Source: Anaspis maculata
Taxonomy: Eukaryota > Arthropoda > Insecta > Coleoptera > Scraptiidae
Length of the DNA stretch: 64,000 nt
NCBI GenBank assembly: GCA_949128115.1
Contig: OX421963.1
Location: 90,343,602-90,407,601, forward strand
Direction of reading: 5' to 3'
Shown here: piece by piece, positions 46,506 to 58,749 of the stretch
How positions within the stretch are numbered: the stretch's first letter is position 1
Layout of the letters: each line of letters begins with the position of its first letter
Program-made: the position numbers and the translations under genes
Notes under the pieces: model-generated
What the model was told of the DNA's origin: nothing
The model's database searches: none
The model's input: the letters and a program-made list of their open reading frames with translations, nothing else

Positions 46506-46822
46506 CTACATAAATCGACCGGTATAATCATTGTTTGACTGGTCTTCAAAACCTCGTGTTGGAAAATACAATTTGTTGGTGTCGTAAATTCCGCTCAGGA
46601 GTGCCTGCCCGTGCTCCCTGTGCTTGGAATTGACGTGCTTCACGTAGTGGATCTTCTGCCTGCCCTTGTACGGACAAAGAGGGCACACGAACTGCGGCTC
46701 CTTGCCGCACGCCCACTTCTTGTGGCCGTAGAGCGAGCTCTTCCGTTGGTAACGCTTGCCGCAGTCGGAGCAAGAGAACGATCCCATTTCGGCGGTCGGT
46801 TGCGGCCGCATGCGATCGAATT
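46506..46822 (-). CDS. lola: lola alternative last exon D, zinc-finger pair
   Basis: The acceptor is GCTTTCAG at 46823. AA completes the codon, then 104 residues: FDRMRPQPTAEMGSFS, finger 1 CSDCGKRYQRKSSLYGHKKWAC, linker GKEPQFV, finger 2 CPLCPYKGRQKIHYVKHVNSKH, and a polar tail of about 35 residues. It is separated by more than 12 kb of repeats from its neighbours on both sides. The frame and ligands are intact, so selection has kept it despite the surrounding expansion. Confidence 0.9.
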
Positions 46823-47617
46823 CTGAAAGCAATCGTGTCATTATATTTGTATGGAAATCAAATCTTATTCACAACAGAGCTACGTCCACTACCCATCGGA
46901 GTGGTTTCCATTCACCAAAATGTACACCGGAAGATTATCGTTGCGTTCCACAGTTGTCGCAACTAGAGTTATTTTGTACAACTACTTTGATTTGAGAGTT
47001 CTTAAGTGTTTTTTGTCGAAGTATTGTCAGGTGCAGTGCAAGTAGGTCAAGCAGAGTTGTTAAAGTGGGCACGGAAGAGAACACGGACAGTCGTCGGGTA
47101 GTTGGGTAGTGGGTCAGCAGAGAATAAGCCGAAAAGAGTGAGAGTGTGAGTTGCAGTGCAGAGCTCAGATGCTAAGTCTAGGGCCTAGCCCCGACCTAGC
47201 ACCCCCAGTCAGCACTCTATAGTACGAATGAGTAAGTAGAACTCGAGTCAAGGATTACTGTACATATTATGAAAATAAATCATATTTGATATAAACTTTT
47301 GTCTCATCATCTGACGCTACGCGCCCCCAATCTAGTAGACGTTCAGTCGTTCAACCCTTTCGGTATAGGGAAAACCCCTCGGAAAACTCTCATCGTGACA
47401 GTATGCTTCGTTGAACGCCAAGTGAGGATCGACAGCTTTTTCTAGTTGAAATGAACGGTATGCCAAAAAGACAACCTTGGGGATGATTCATGATGAAAAT
47501 TGAGGCAATCTGTTGATTGGTTACAAAAATGTGGTGGGTTTGCCGAAACTGAGTAAGCATGGTCGAGCGTCTCAATTGCACAATGAAAGTGCTGATGTGG
47601 AAAGTTATGTATCCAAT
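46823..47617. other. lola intron, nothing recognised
   Basis: No exon or clear repeat boundary. The sequence at about 47,030-47,330 has a somewhat higher GC content and an AATAAA, but no paired ends. Confidence 0.4.
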
Positions 47618-47965
47618 AGTGCTGGCAAAAACCGGGACTAATGAAAACCGGCATACCGGTCTTGTAAAGTACCGGTTTCGGTAAAACCGGTATTGAAAGC
47701 CGACTCCGAAAACCGGTATTGGAAGCCGGCTTCGACAATCGGCATTGAAAACCGGATCCGAAAACCGGTATTTAAAGCCGGCTTCAAAAACCGACACTTG
47801 AAACCGTTCCGAAAACCGCTTTTTGGAAGCCGGGTCCAAATACCGACTCCGAAAGCCAGCTCGACAAACCGGACTCAAAAGCCGACTCTGAAAGCTGTAT
47901 TTCAGCTATCATCAGAACCGCGGTTTTTGGAGCCGGCTTTGGAAACCGATCCGGTTGCCAGCATT
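47618..47965. mobile_element. AACCGGTT-rich short element, copy 2 (longest)
   Basis: Starts AGTGCTGGCAAAAACCGGG and ends CCGGTTGCCAGCATT. About twelve CCGG-centred palindromes (AACCGGTATT, AGCCGGCTTC) lie 20-26 bp apart between them. It shares start, end and internal order with copies at 41,026 and 58,310. Confidence 0.75.
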
Positions 47966-47979
47966 TAATGGTGAAATTT

Positions 47980-49239
47980 CGACCTTATACACAAAATTCA
48001 AACACGAACTACTCCGACTTTGATCTTGACATTCCGACTTCAAGCAGGAAATTTCTGCTCCATACGCAAAAACCTGGACTTTTTATTGCGAAATTTTGAT
48101 TTCTATCATGTAAAACTTCCGACTTGAAACAAGAAAACTTCGACTTTCAATTCGGAATTTCGATTCCAAAACTGACAAACTTCGACTTTTATTGCAAAAT
48201 TTTGACTTCAAACACGAAAAACTTTGAATAAAAATTCGAAGTAATGACTTGGAAAACGAGTTTTATCTTGAAGTCTACACTTGACAAACCAACATATTTT
48301 GACTTTTCATGCAAAACTTGAACTTTGAAACACAAAAAACTTGGATAAAATCTCGAATATTTGACTTCAAACCCGAAATTTTGACTTCAAACATGAAAAA
48401 ATCGACTTTCATCTGGAGACTTTGACTTCAAACAGAAAAAAATTAGACTTGAAACAGTAATTTGACAGTAATTTCTCTTTGTATTTTTGGAACTATTTTA
48501 ACATGTTCAAAATCACCTCGTTAGTTTTGGAGTTATTCTGAAATTTTTTCAACTATTTTGACATTGAACACGGAATATGTGACACGAACGACGTCGACTT
48601 AATCTCGAAACCTCGACTTCAAATGCAAAAATCTTTACTTTCAACTTGATCTCTTGACTTTGAATAAAAAAACTTCTACTACAACTTGAAAATTTTTACT
48701 TCAAACATGAGAATTCCGATTTTAATCTCGAAATGTTGGCTTTGAACACGAAATTTTGACTCAAACACGAAAGATTCCAACTTTGATCTCAGAATTTCGA
48801 CTTTTGACTTGGAATTTTGACTTAAATACAAAACATTTCTACTTTGAACAGAAAAGATCCAACATGGAAAACTTTGACTTCTATCTCGGAATTTCGACCT
48901 TTTACCTCAGTAATTTATTTCGCCTCAGACTTTTTACGTGCATCATGAAATTTCGACTTCAATATCGAATTCTTGAGTACGAATACAAAATTTCGGCTTC
49001 AAACACGGGAGATTTTGGCTTAGATATCGACTTAAAAAAAGAAGAGCTCCCACTTCAATCTGGGAAATTCCGACTTTAAACACAGACAATTTCGATTTGG
49101 AACACGAAAAGCCTCTGCTTTAAAAATCCGAAAACTTCGACTTTCATCTGGGAATTTCGAATTGGATCACGAAAAACTCCGACTTTTAATCTGGAACTTC
49201 AACTTGAAAAACAACAAACAACTTCGACTTTTATTGCGG
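47980..49239 (+). repeat. TTCGACTT minisatellite, second block
   Basis: Same unit types as at 38.2-43.9 kb (ATTTCGACTTCAAACACGAA and similar), ending at the foldback element at 49,240. Confidence 0.85.
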
Positions 49240-49377
49240 AAAGGACCCCGCACGTTTTCTATGAAAAAGTGGTTTCGGTGAATTTGGCTAAATTTTTTAT
49301 ATGTTGTAGATTTTGATTCAAGAAATAGATTTCTGAAAAATTGGACCCCCCCTATGAACAGTTTTTCCCCTACACCC

Positions 49378-50829
49378 TGTAATGGTACGCCCCCTCTCCC
49401 CCCAGTGACATTTTCACGTGTTTGGCCTCTGATCATCGAAATCCTACGTTGTGCCCGTTTTTGTTCGCATCTTAACCCTTTGATCCGCTTTTGTTCATGA
49501 GGTGAACGACCCGAGGGGGAAGAAGGTGGACTTCAATGAAACACGCTCATTGCACAGAAAATTACATTTACTCAAAACAAATGAAGTGCAAAATTAGTCT
49601 TTTATGGTTATTTTCTCAAAACACCTAACATGTGACTGACAGAATGGACAAAATGTACAAGATGGACAAAATGAACAAATACGAACAAAATAATAAAACA
49701 ATTAAAAAACAACACAACAAAATATGTCAAACTGTCAAGTCAAAGAAAATGGAGAATGACGGATTCGGAAAAGAGCACTCATGTGGAAGAACTCAGTCGA
49801 AGAAACCACTGAGTTAAACTCAAAGAAGAAAACTCTCATGATGTGACAAATGAATAACAAAACTCGCTGACAATTCCCGGTATTCAATGTAAGTGAAATT
49901 AGTAAAACAAAATCGCAGAAACAACAGTAAACAAATGTAATCACATCAGTAAACAGTCATAATAAATCAAAATTGCATAAAAACACAAAACAAGACAAAA
50001 TAGGGATGGTTAGTAGGATCCTGTAAAGATACCTACACTGAATATCTGACAAAAAGGGCAGCGAGCATCAACAGAAAAGGCATAAAAAAACATGAGAAGT
50101 CTCAAAGACGGTGGACAATGACATTTGAATGGAAATCAAAGCGTGTCACAACAATTACAGACAAAAATACGATACAGAAAAATTATTACAATCAAGTGAG
50201 CACGGAACAATCAAATTACTCAAATTCACTGATCTGACCATAAAACTAATGACATAAAATTCAAACAGACAAAATAAATGCAAGAAACACCTCACGCTGA
50301 ATTATTACAGTCAAAAACAGCATGCGTACCTTTAAAATTATCTGAGCGTATGTTTCCATAAAAAGGACGTACATTCAATTTAACTCGGCAGTGAATAATC
50401 AATTGAAACCAAGTAGTGTTCAAAAAGAAAACGACAAACGAATACACAAGTAATTGGAAATACTACAAAAATTAATATTTACCTACAAAAGCACGCAAAA
50501 GGAACAACACTCGAACGCGACACCATGTCTTCAAGAGGCCGTGCCCGTCTCCCCCAGCATCCGTTCCTCGATTTCTTCCTAGGCTCTGCAGACGAACAGC
50601 CACCCTCATTTAAAGTAATAAAATCTCGTCGCTCGACCCATTTACAGTCTTAGGACGGGCGACACTATGGTCGAAAGTCCCAAATGTGACCGCATCAAAA
50701 CTGCCCGACCATGGGTTAACACAAGTTCGCATTTTTGTGCTTGTTTCGTTAAAAGGGGAATTTTTAAAACTTTGCGTGGCTTATAATAATTATACATTTT
50801 GATATGGTAAAATAAAGTGAAATCCCACA
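49378..50829. mobile_element. Solo-LTR-like insertion with 4-bp target duplication
   Basis: The segment starts TGTAATGG and ends CCCACA. ACCC lies on each side (49374-49377 and 50830-50833), while the matching position in the right foldback arm has it once. TG...CA ends and a 4-bp duplication fit an LTR. At 1452 bp it could be a long solo LTR or a short deleted element. A 43-codon frame begins at 50524 (MSSRGRARLP), of unknown meaning. Confidence 0.6.
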
Positions 50830-51643
50830 ACCCCTAATAAGGCCAAAATTAGGAATAGTCTCAAATTTTTTGAAATTCATGAAACTGGTTCGAATCAACC
50901 TCGTGATCATGGGAAAAATAATTAAAAAAATCCAAGTTGTGAATTGGGGTAGTTATCAAGGGGGTTGGGGGGTCGAAATTGAGGAAATAAATTGAAATTC
51001 CGAATTTTTTTATTCTTATAAAATCTAAACAGAATAATAATCGAGAAAAATTTTGGAAAATCTAAATCAATTAATTGGGGGTTATTCTAAAGGGGGCTGG
51101 GGGTCAAAATCAAGGGAACGGAGTAACATTCCATTACTTGTGATTCCCGTTATTGGGAAAATAATCCAAAAAAATCTGAACCAATGAATTCTGGTGTTAT
51201 TGAGGAAGTAGAGGGTCGAAATCAAGACAATAATGAAATTCTGGACCCTACAGTTCATCTAGAAATTGATCTGGGTGAATGACAAAACGATAATAAAACC
51301 AATCTGCATAAGGATTCTCGACCATCCCTTTTACCATCCACCATAATAACTGCCTTCAACCATGTCCTAGTTAGTCCAAATAAAAATTTGTCTCAAGCAT
51401 TTTAAAATTCATGAAACTGGCTCAAATTAAGTTGAAGAATAAAAAATATAAGTTGTGAATTGAAGTAATTACCGAGGGGGCGGGGGTCGAAATCGAGTGA
51501 AGGAATTTGCATTCCAGAAAAAGGGTGATGGAGAAATAATTTAAAAAAATCTGAATCAATAACTTGAAATGGTTACCTACTGAGGGGACAGTGGTCAAAA
51601 TCTAGAAAAAGGAAGAAATTCCAAAACTTCAAATTCATATATA

Positions 51644-52198
51644 GGGTCTTTCAATAAGAGTGATAGAACTTCAAACTGGAATTGAACAAATTATGTCGGG
51701 GTTAACGATATCTAATTGACTCTATGTGGAAGAACAGTTTTTAACATTATGTGTAGAAAATAACATCTGGTGAATGGCCTCCTCGACTTTGTCTAACGGC
51801 GTGCAGACGGGAAGTCCAATTTGTAATAACTTTCTGGCAGATATCGGGCTATATTTCAGTGATTACACGCACAATATTGTCCCTCAGGGCTTCAATGGTA
51901 TCAGGCTTGTTCTTGTATACCATCAGGGACTTCCCTTACCCCCACAGAAAAAAATCGAGGGACGTAATATCGCAAGATCTCGCTGGTCAATTGAAATCGC
52001 CGTTCCGCGAAATTGTTCTTCCTTGGAAGTTTTCGCCCAACAGGTCCCAAAGTTTTTCCTGCGGTGTGGCACGCAGCCCCGTCTTGTTGAAACAAGATGA
52101 TTTTGTTATCTTCTGTTTGTATATTATACTGAGTATTCATGTCAAAAAATGACAGTCAAATCTTATCAAAGTTCTACCACCCTTATTGAAAGACCCTT
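51644..52198 (-). mobile_element. Deleted mariner-like element
   Basis: The inverted ends GGGTCTTTCAATAAGAGTGA and its counterpart match 26 of 28 bp. On the minus strand FQQDGAACHTA is visible, followed in shifted frames by SLDFFLWG, both mariner-group transposase motifs. Frameshifts and stops break it, and the N-terminal half is missing. It lies between the arms of the foldback element. Confidence 0.8.
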
Positions 52199-53069
52199 TA
52201 GAGAACTGAAAATTCAGATTTAAAAAATTGAGCCTAACTTCCAATATCGATCTATTTTTGAAATCCCATTAAATCAACCAATGACCAAAAGCAGGATTTA
52301 TGTCTATTTAAAAAAAGATAGACCAGTCAATTTTTTTTTGACACAAGTTATATGATGGACAGCACACAGAACCGTGGAGAGCTTCTCGAAAACTAATTAA
52401 TAATGCTGTTGCAAGTCTCGATTGACTCAGTCCTTATTCACATTGGTTGTATTATCATTTTGAATCCGCCCAGAGCTTTCTAGAAAAACTGGAAGTTCCA
52501 GAACTCCACTGTTTTCTCAATTTCGACCCTCTACTCCTTCAACAACACCCGAATTCGTTGGTTCAGATTTTTTTGAGCAATTTCCCCATTGCTTGTAAAA
52601 TCATATACATATTATGGGAACCGCAAATTCCGGAATTTCACTGCATTTTCTTGATTTCGACCCCCATCCCCCTTTAGAATAACCCCCAATCAATTGATTC
52701 AGATTTTCCAAAATTATTTCTTGATTATTATTCTGTTCAGATTATATAAGAATAAAAAAAATCGGAGTTTTAATTTATTTTTTCAATTTCGACCACCAAC
52801 CCCTTTGATAACTACCCCAATTCACAACTTGGATTTTTTTAAATATTCTTCCCATGATCACGAGCTTGATTTGAACCAGTTTCATGAATTTCAAACAATT
52901 TGAGACTATTCCTAATTTTGGCCTTATTAGGGGTGTAGGGGAAAAACTGTTCATAGGAGGAGTCCAATTTTTCAGGAATATATTTCTTGAATCAAGATCT
53001 ACAACATATAAAAAATTGAGCCAAATTCACCAAAACCACTTTTTCATAGAAAACGTGCGGGGTCCTTTG

Positions 53070-54430
53070 ATTATAAATACAAGAAACTTCGACTTTAAAC
53101 GGAGAAATTCTACTCCAAGCAAGAAACTTCGATTTGTATTTCCAAACTTTGACTCCAGACGCAAAAACCTTCGACTTTATCTGGAAAATCTGACTTTGAA
53201 TGCGAAAAACTTGACCTTGATCTCGATATTCAGACTTCAATACACAAAACGGCTTTTGATTTGAAATTTCGACTTGGAAAAGGACGAACAACTTCAACGA
53301 CTCTTCTTGCGAGAACATGAGAATTCAGACTTCATACATGAGAACATCTACTCCAAACACACAAAAACTCTGACTTTTATCTCGAAATTTTGCCTCCAAA
53401 CGCAAAAAACCTTCTATCTCGAAATTATGTCTTTGAACATAAAAGACTTGAACTTAATCTTGAAACTTCGACTTGAAACATGAAAATTTCGACTTCAAAC
53501 AAGAAAAGTTGACTTGTCCAACCCCGCGACTCAACTTTGACCGTCTCGAAATTTTCACATAAACCACGAAATTTCGCTTCAAAAGACAAAATATAATCAA
53601 CTTTTAACACGAAAAGGTTTTTCTACTTCGAAATTTTAACATGAAATGAAAACATGAAAACTTCTATTGTAATTTCAACTTATCGACTGACTTATCGACT
53701 TTGAACACATAAGATTTCAACTTTGATCTCGAAATTTTGACTTGAAATAAGAAAAACTTCGACTTAAGTTACGATTTCAACTCGAAATATCAACTTGGAA
53801 AAAGTCAAACAGCTCCAACTTTTATTGCGAAAAGTTGACCATAAATACAAAGTACCTTGACTTCAGATTGAAAAATTCTACTTCAATAAAAAAACTTCGA
53901 TTCAAGACGCAAAAACCTTCAACTTTATCTTGAAATTCTGACTTGAACAGATAAAACTTTGACTTAAATCTGGAAACCTTGACTTCGAACACGAAATCTG
54001 GACTTTGAATAGGGAAAACTCCGGCTTTCGACTTGAAGAAAAGACAAACAACTTCGTCTGCTATTGCGATTTTCGAAAATTTGACTCTTGAAACAAAAAA
54101 CTTCGACATCAAACATGAAGATTCTACTCAAACAAAAAAACTTTACCTTCGTTTGAAATTTCGACTTTGGGCCCAAAAGCCTTCGACTTTGAACTCGAAA
54201 TTCTGACTCGAAAAACTTGACCTTAATATCGATATTTTGACTTCAAATACGAAATTTCGACTTGAAACCAGAAAAGTTGAGTTCTAGTCCGACTCTTGGA
54301 CTCAACTTTGACCCTTCAAGTTTCGAAAATTCGACCTAAATCACGAAATCTCGACTTTGAACACCAAAAAGTCTGACTTTGGACACGGAAGATCCAACAC
54401 GAAAACTTTGACTAAAAACATTCTGTGGAT
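53070..54430 (+). repeat. TTCGACTT minisatellite, third block
   Basis: Same unit types as at 38.2-43.9 kb, here with many AAACTTCGACTT and GAAATTCTGACTT variants. No reliable coding. Confidence 0.85.
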
Positions 54431-54569
54431 TTTTTTTTGACACTTTTCGGAATACCTCCAACATTTTTCTCAAATCATTTTGACATCCAAATCCTTGAAA
54501 TGTAAATGATTTGACATTTTTGAATTTTTTGACGAGTTTGAAATCAATCCGATAGTTATGGACGAGGGG

Positions 54570-54845
54570 TTGATTGCTCCGGAATTCATTTCGGAATTTT
54601 TGAAATTCTTTCGGAAATCACCGGAAGCCCCGGAAGTCTTTCGGAAATCACCGGAATTCCCAAGGGCCGTTCGGAAATCACCGAAATTCCCGGAATTCTT
54701 CCGGAAATCACAGCACCGACTCCCGAAAGTCTTTCAGAAATCACTGGAATTCCCGGAAATCTTCTGAAGTCATCGGAATTCCCGGAATTCTTCCGGAAAT
54801 CACCGGAATTCCCGGAAGTCACCGGAAATCCTCGGAATTCCGGAT
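54570..54845 (+). repeat. TTCGGAAATCACCGGAATTCC minisatellite
   Basis: About nine units of 25-35 bp built on GGAAATCACCGGAA and TTCCCGGAAT. Imperfect, with a biased CGG content above its surroundings. Confidence 0.85.
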
Positions 54846-55088
54846 TCTTGTGTACACTTTTTCTAGGGAAATCAACCCCTTGGTTTTGGAGCTATTTCAA
54901 CATTTTTAAAACTATACTTCCCCGCAAAATTAACGCATCACCATTTCGCAGGCAGACATTTAACAGCTGATATTTTCTGAACGCATTGAGGAATCCTGAA
55001 AATTCTTTCAGCATTTGGAATCTTGTTTATCTGGCTACAAGAAGAGTGGTAAGTTTCTTTTATTTTGCAATCATCACATTTTATAATA

Positions 55089-56148
55089 CAGGGTGATTTA
55101 TGATGACGTGTATTCTCCGCCAAGTTGACGAGTTGTACGGGGTAAATGGATCACTCTTTATAAATGGTTTTTACGTCATTATTTAGTCCAATGTTTCAGC
55201 TCTGCAATATTTCTTGAATTTTCGTCCTAGGTCATTTATGTCACAAGTTATGATGTTTTATGGAATAATGAGTATTTGGTGCTTCGAGCGGGCCACTTCA
55301 TCACAGGGACGCCTCATTCAATATCACCAAAGCTATAGACAACAAATGAATGGTCAGAAAGAACTGATCATTTTCATTCGACGAGAAAATTTAAGGGAAC
55401 CATGTTCTGCCTTTCGCCTAAAATATCGGAGAAAATTTCATTCTCACGCAGGATATTGCACGCCAGCATATGGCTTGGATCATTGAGGAGTACATTGGTA
55501 ATGTAGTCGTTGATGTTATGAGGTGGCCAGCTCGAAGTCCAGACCTCAATCCTATAGAGCATCTTTGGGGCATAATAAGACGTCGCATTCCCACCCCAAA
55601 TCCAGCTCCAGGGATGTGGAGGGTCTAGCCGAGACATTTAAATAGATATGGATATGACCGGCCGGTAGCTCAGATGCTTAACGCAGCACAACACCAACCT
55701 AGAGGTCCTAGGATCAAATCCGGCCGGCGGCAGCACATTTTCTGAGCAAAAATTTATTGTGACATCGAAATGTATACCTTTGTACTGATTTATAAACCGA
55801 ACTAATAAAATGTTACAAACTCCTATAACCAGAAGAAGGTTGAGAAGGAAGAAAACAATTTATTTATTTTATTATTAGATATGGATATGGGATGCTATAG
55901 ACCAGGAACAAATAAGGTGACAAATCCAAAGCATGCCACGGCATTGTACTGAGGTTCTGCGCTTCACAGGTGGAAACGTACGATATTGATTTTTGTTATT
56001 ATTATTCACCTTTTTTTTTTGCTGAATTAAAATTGAAATGTTCCAGTGCAGAGCTAACACATTGGACTTGAAAATAACGTGAAATCCAGTTGCCCTGTGC
56101 AATTCGCCAAACCTGGTAGAAAATACATGTCATCAAAAAATCACCCTG
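55089..56148 (+). mobile_element. Tc1-like element, disrupted by a SINE
   Basis: The inverted ends CAGGGTGATTTATGATGAC and GTCATCAAAAAATCACCCTG are flanked by TA. The plus strand encodes the transposase C-terminal half, with several frame breaks: [32 protein letters not shown], then after the SINE IWDAIDQEQIR and EVLRFTGGNVRY before the stop. The N-terminal DNA-binding region appears deleted. It is non-functional. Confidence 0.85.
55657..55875 (+). mobile_element. tRNA-derived SINE with 14-bp target duplication
   Basis: Flanked by TAGATATGGATATG at 55643-55656 and 55876-55889. The head GGCCGGTAGCTCAGATG holds an A box, and GGATCAAATCC (55711-55721) a B box. An AT-rich tail ends the element. 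It interrupts the transposase reading frame of the Tc1-like element, so it is the younger insertion. Confidence 0.88.
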
Positions 56149-56180
56149 TATCATGAGAAGTGATGATCAAAAACTGAAGA

Positions 56181-58250
56181 GATTCACTCCACTTGTAACC
56201 AAGGAAACAACATTCCAAATGCTGAAAGAATTTTCAAGATTGCTCCATCCGTTCATAAAAGATCAGCGGTTAAATTCTTCATGCAAAATGGTGAAGCGTC
56301 AATTTTGCGGCGAAGTGTATTTTGGACTTTATGGGCACTTTTTTGGCTTTTCAAAATTATTTCAACATTTTTCGGAACTAATTTGACATTTTGTGGAACA
56401 ACTTTGACAATTTGGAATTGGGTTGACATTTTTTAGGATTGTTTGACATTTTCGGAATTATTACGACATTTTTTGGAACAATTTCGACATTTTTTGAATT
56501 CATTTAGACATTTTTTGGAATCATTACGACGTTTTCATCATTCGAAATTTCAAATCCGAAAAGAAATAATTTGACAATTATTTTGACATTTTTGGAAATA
56601 CTTTGACATGTTCAAAATTAATTTGATAGTTTTTGAGTTATTTTGGCTATTTTCTACATATTTTGACATTTTTTGAGCTAATTGACATTTTGTGGAACTA
56701 TTTGGACAGTTCTTGGAATTGAATCGGAGTTTTTTTGAAGTATTGTAACATGTTTGGAATCATTGTTCCATTTTTCAATGATTTTGATATTTTTTGGAAT
56801 CACGTCAACATTTCTGAGATCATTGTTGCTTTTTTTTATTAATTTTGACAGTTGTTTTTTTAAATTGTTCCAACATTTATGGAATTATCATGACATTTTT
56901 TCAAGATAATTTCGACATTTTTGTTGACTTTGAAAACAAGAAAGTTTTCCTTGTATTGTTGAATTTAAGCACGAAATTTCGAGTTCAAACATAAAAATTC
57001 TACTTCAAGCAATCAAACTTTGCCTTTTACATCGAAATTTCGACTTCAACACAAGAAAAGTGCGACCTTAAACAAGTGAAACTCGACTTTCAACTTGAAA
57101 AATGGATTTAAGCCACAAGATTTCAACTTACCTACACACTAAAAACTACGACTTGACAAGAAAAACTCCGACTTTGAACACGAAAAATTTCGTCTTTTAC
57201 CACTAGGACTTCTAGATTCCACTAGATTCACTCCACTTGTAACCAAGGAAACGACATTCCAAATGCTGAAAGAATTTTCAAGATTGCTCCATCCGTTCAT
57301 AAAAGATCAGCGGTTAAATTCTTCATGCAAAATGGTGAAGCGTCAATTTTGCGGCGAAGTGTATTTTGGACTTTATGGGCACTTTTTTGGCTTTTCAAAA
57401 TTATTTCAACATTTTTCGGAACTAATTTGACATTTTGTGGAACAACTTTGACAATTTGGAATTGGGTTGACATTTTTTAGGATTGTTTGACATTTTCGGA
57501 ATTATTACGACATTTTTTGGAACAATTTCGACATTTTTTGAATTCATTTAGACATTTTTTGGAATCATTACGACGTTTTCATCATTCGAAATTTCAAATC
57601 CGAAAAGAAATAATTTGACAATTATTTTGACATTTTTGGAGATACTTTGACATGTTCAAAATTAATTTGATAGTTTTTGAGTTATTTTGACTATTTTCTA
57701 CATATTTTGACATTTTTTGAGCTAATTGACATTTTGTGGAACTATTTAGACAGTTCTTGGAATTGAATCGGAGTTTTTTTGAAGTATTGTAACATGTTTG
57801 GAATCATTGTTCCATTTTTCAATGATTTTGATATTTTTTGGAATCACGTCAACATTTCTGAGATCATTGTTGCTTTTTTTTATTAATTTTGACAGTTTTT
57901 TTTTCAAATTGTTCCAACATTTATGGAATTATCATGACATTTTTCAAGATAATTTCGACATTTTTGTTGACTTTGAAAACAAGAAAGTTTTCCTTGTATT
58001 GTTAAGTTTGAGCACGAAATTTCGAGTCCAAACATAAAAATTCTACTTGAAGCAATCAAACTTTGACTTTCACATCGAAATTTCGACTTCAACACAGAGA
58101 AAGTGCGACTTTAAACAAGTGAAACTCCGACTTTCAACTTGAAAAATGGATCCAAACTACGAGATTTCAACTTACCTACACACTAAAAACTACGACTTAA
58201 CAAGAAAAACTCCGACTTTGAACACGAAAAATTTCGTCTTTTACCACAAG
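56181..58250 (+). repeat. Recent tandem duplication, 1,044-bp unit
   Basis: 56181-57224 and 57225 to about 58250 correspond at an offset of 1,044 bp at both ends of the alignment, with only scattered substitutions and small indels. The unit contains a TTTTTGACATTTT-rich half and a TTCGACTT-minisatellite half. It is the most recent duplication seen in this window. Confidence 0.92.
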
Positions 58251-58309
58251 AACTTGGCCTTTTTTACTTCGAAATAGTGATTCAAACATGACAGTCTTCA
58301 ATTTTAATT

Positions 58310-58520
58310 TGTGCTGCCAAAGACCGGGAAAATTGAAAACCGGTATACCGTTCGGTAAAACCGGTATTGAGAGCTGGCTCCAAAATTTTGGAAGCCGACT
58401 CCGAACACCGACTCTGAAAAAAACCGGTCTCGAAAGCCGGCTCTGTAAGCCGGATTTCAGCTATCATCAAAACCGCGGTGTTTGGAGCCGGCTTTCAAAA
58501 CCGATTTGGTTGCCAGTACT
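58310..58520. mobile_element. AACCGGTT-rich short element, copy 3
   Basis: Starts GTGCTGCCAAAGACCGGG and ends TTGGTTGCCAGTACT. CCGG-centred palindromes lie inside, fewer than in copy 2. Same start and end order as the other copies. Confidence 0.7.
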
Positions 58521-58749
58521 AGTATCCAGTCGATGGCTGACGAATCTTAATTTGATACATTGGCTTTAAAACTATGAAAAACGAAATTGAGTAGTCTAGT
58601 ATAGGATTCGCTCAGTTTACATAGGCACTTGAGATTGGTACTAAAGCCATTATAATAGGCTTTTACGGAAGCTTCTGCCTAGACATTTTAGCCTTGAATA
58701 TCTTCTCTGAAGTCTTAGGTATCTTTATCAGGTATAACTGAATCAAGAA

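Larger units (their letters stand above)
49240..53068. mobile_element. 3.8-kb foldback element carrying two later insertions
   Basis: The outer ends AAAGGACCCCGCACG and CGTGCGGGGTCCTTT start two complementary arms. Left arm: 49240-49377, resumed at 50830. Right arm: about 52400-53068. The left arm is interrupted by a TG...CA element (49378-50829), and the centre is occupied by a mariner-like remnant (51644-52198). Removing both leaves about 1.8 kb. The arms also contain degenerate units around GGGGGTCGAAAT with a period near 110-130 bp. Confidence 0.8.

Noticed and set aside
47030..47330. LTR or 5' UTR of a retroelement
   Set aside because: Compositional contrast and AATAAA only; no ends, duplication or primer-binding site could be fixed.
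50524..50655. 43-codon frame beginning MSSRGRARLP as a gene
   Set aside because: Too short and without relatives known to me; mentioned only as content of the LTR-like insertion.
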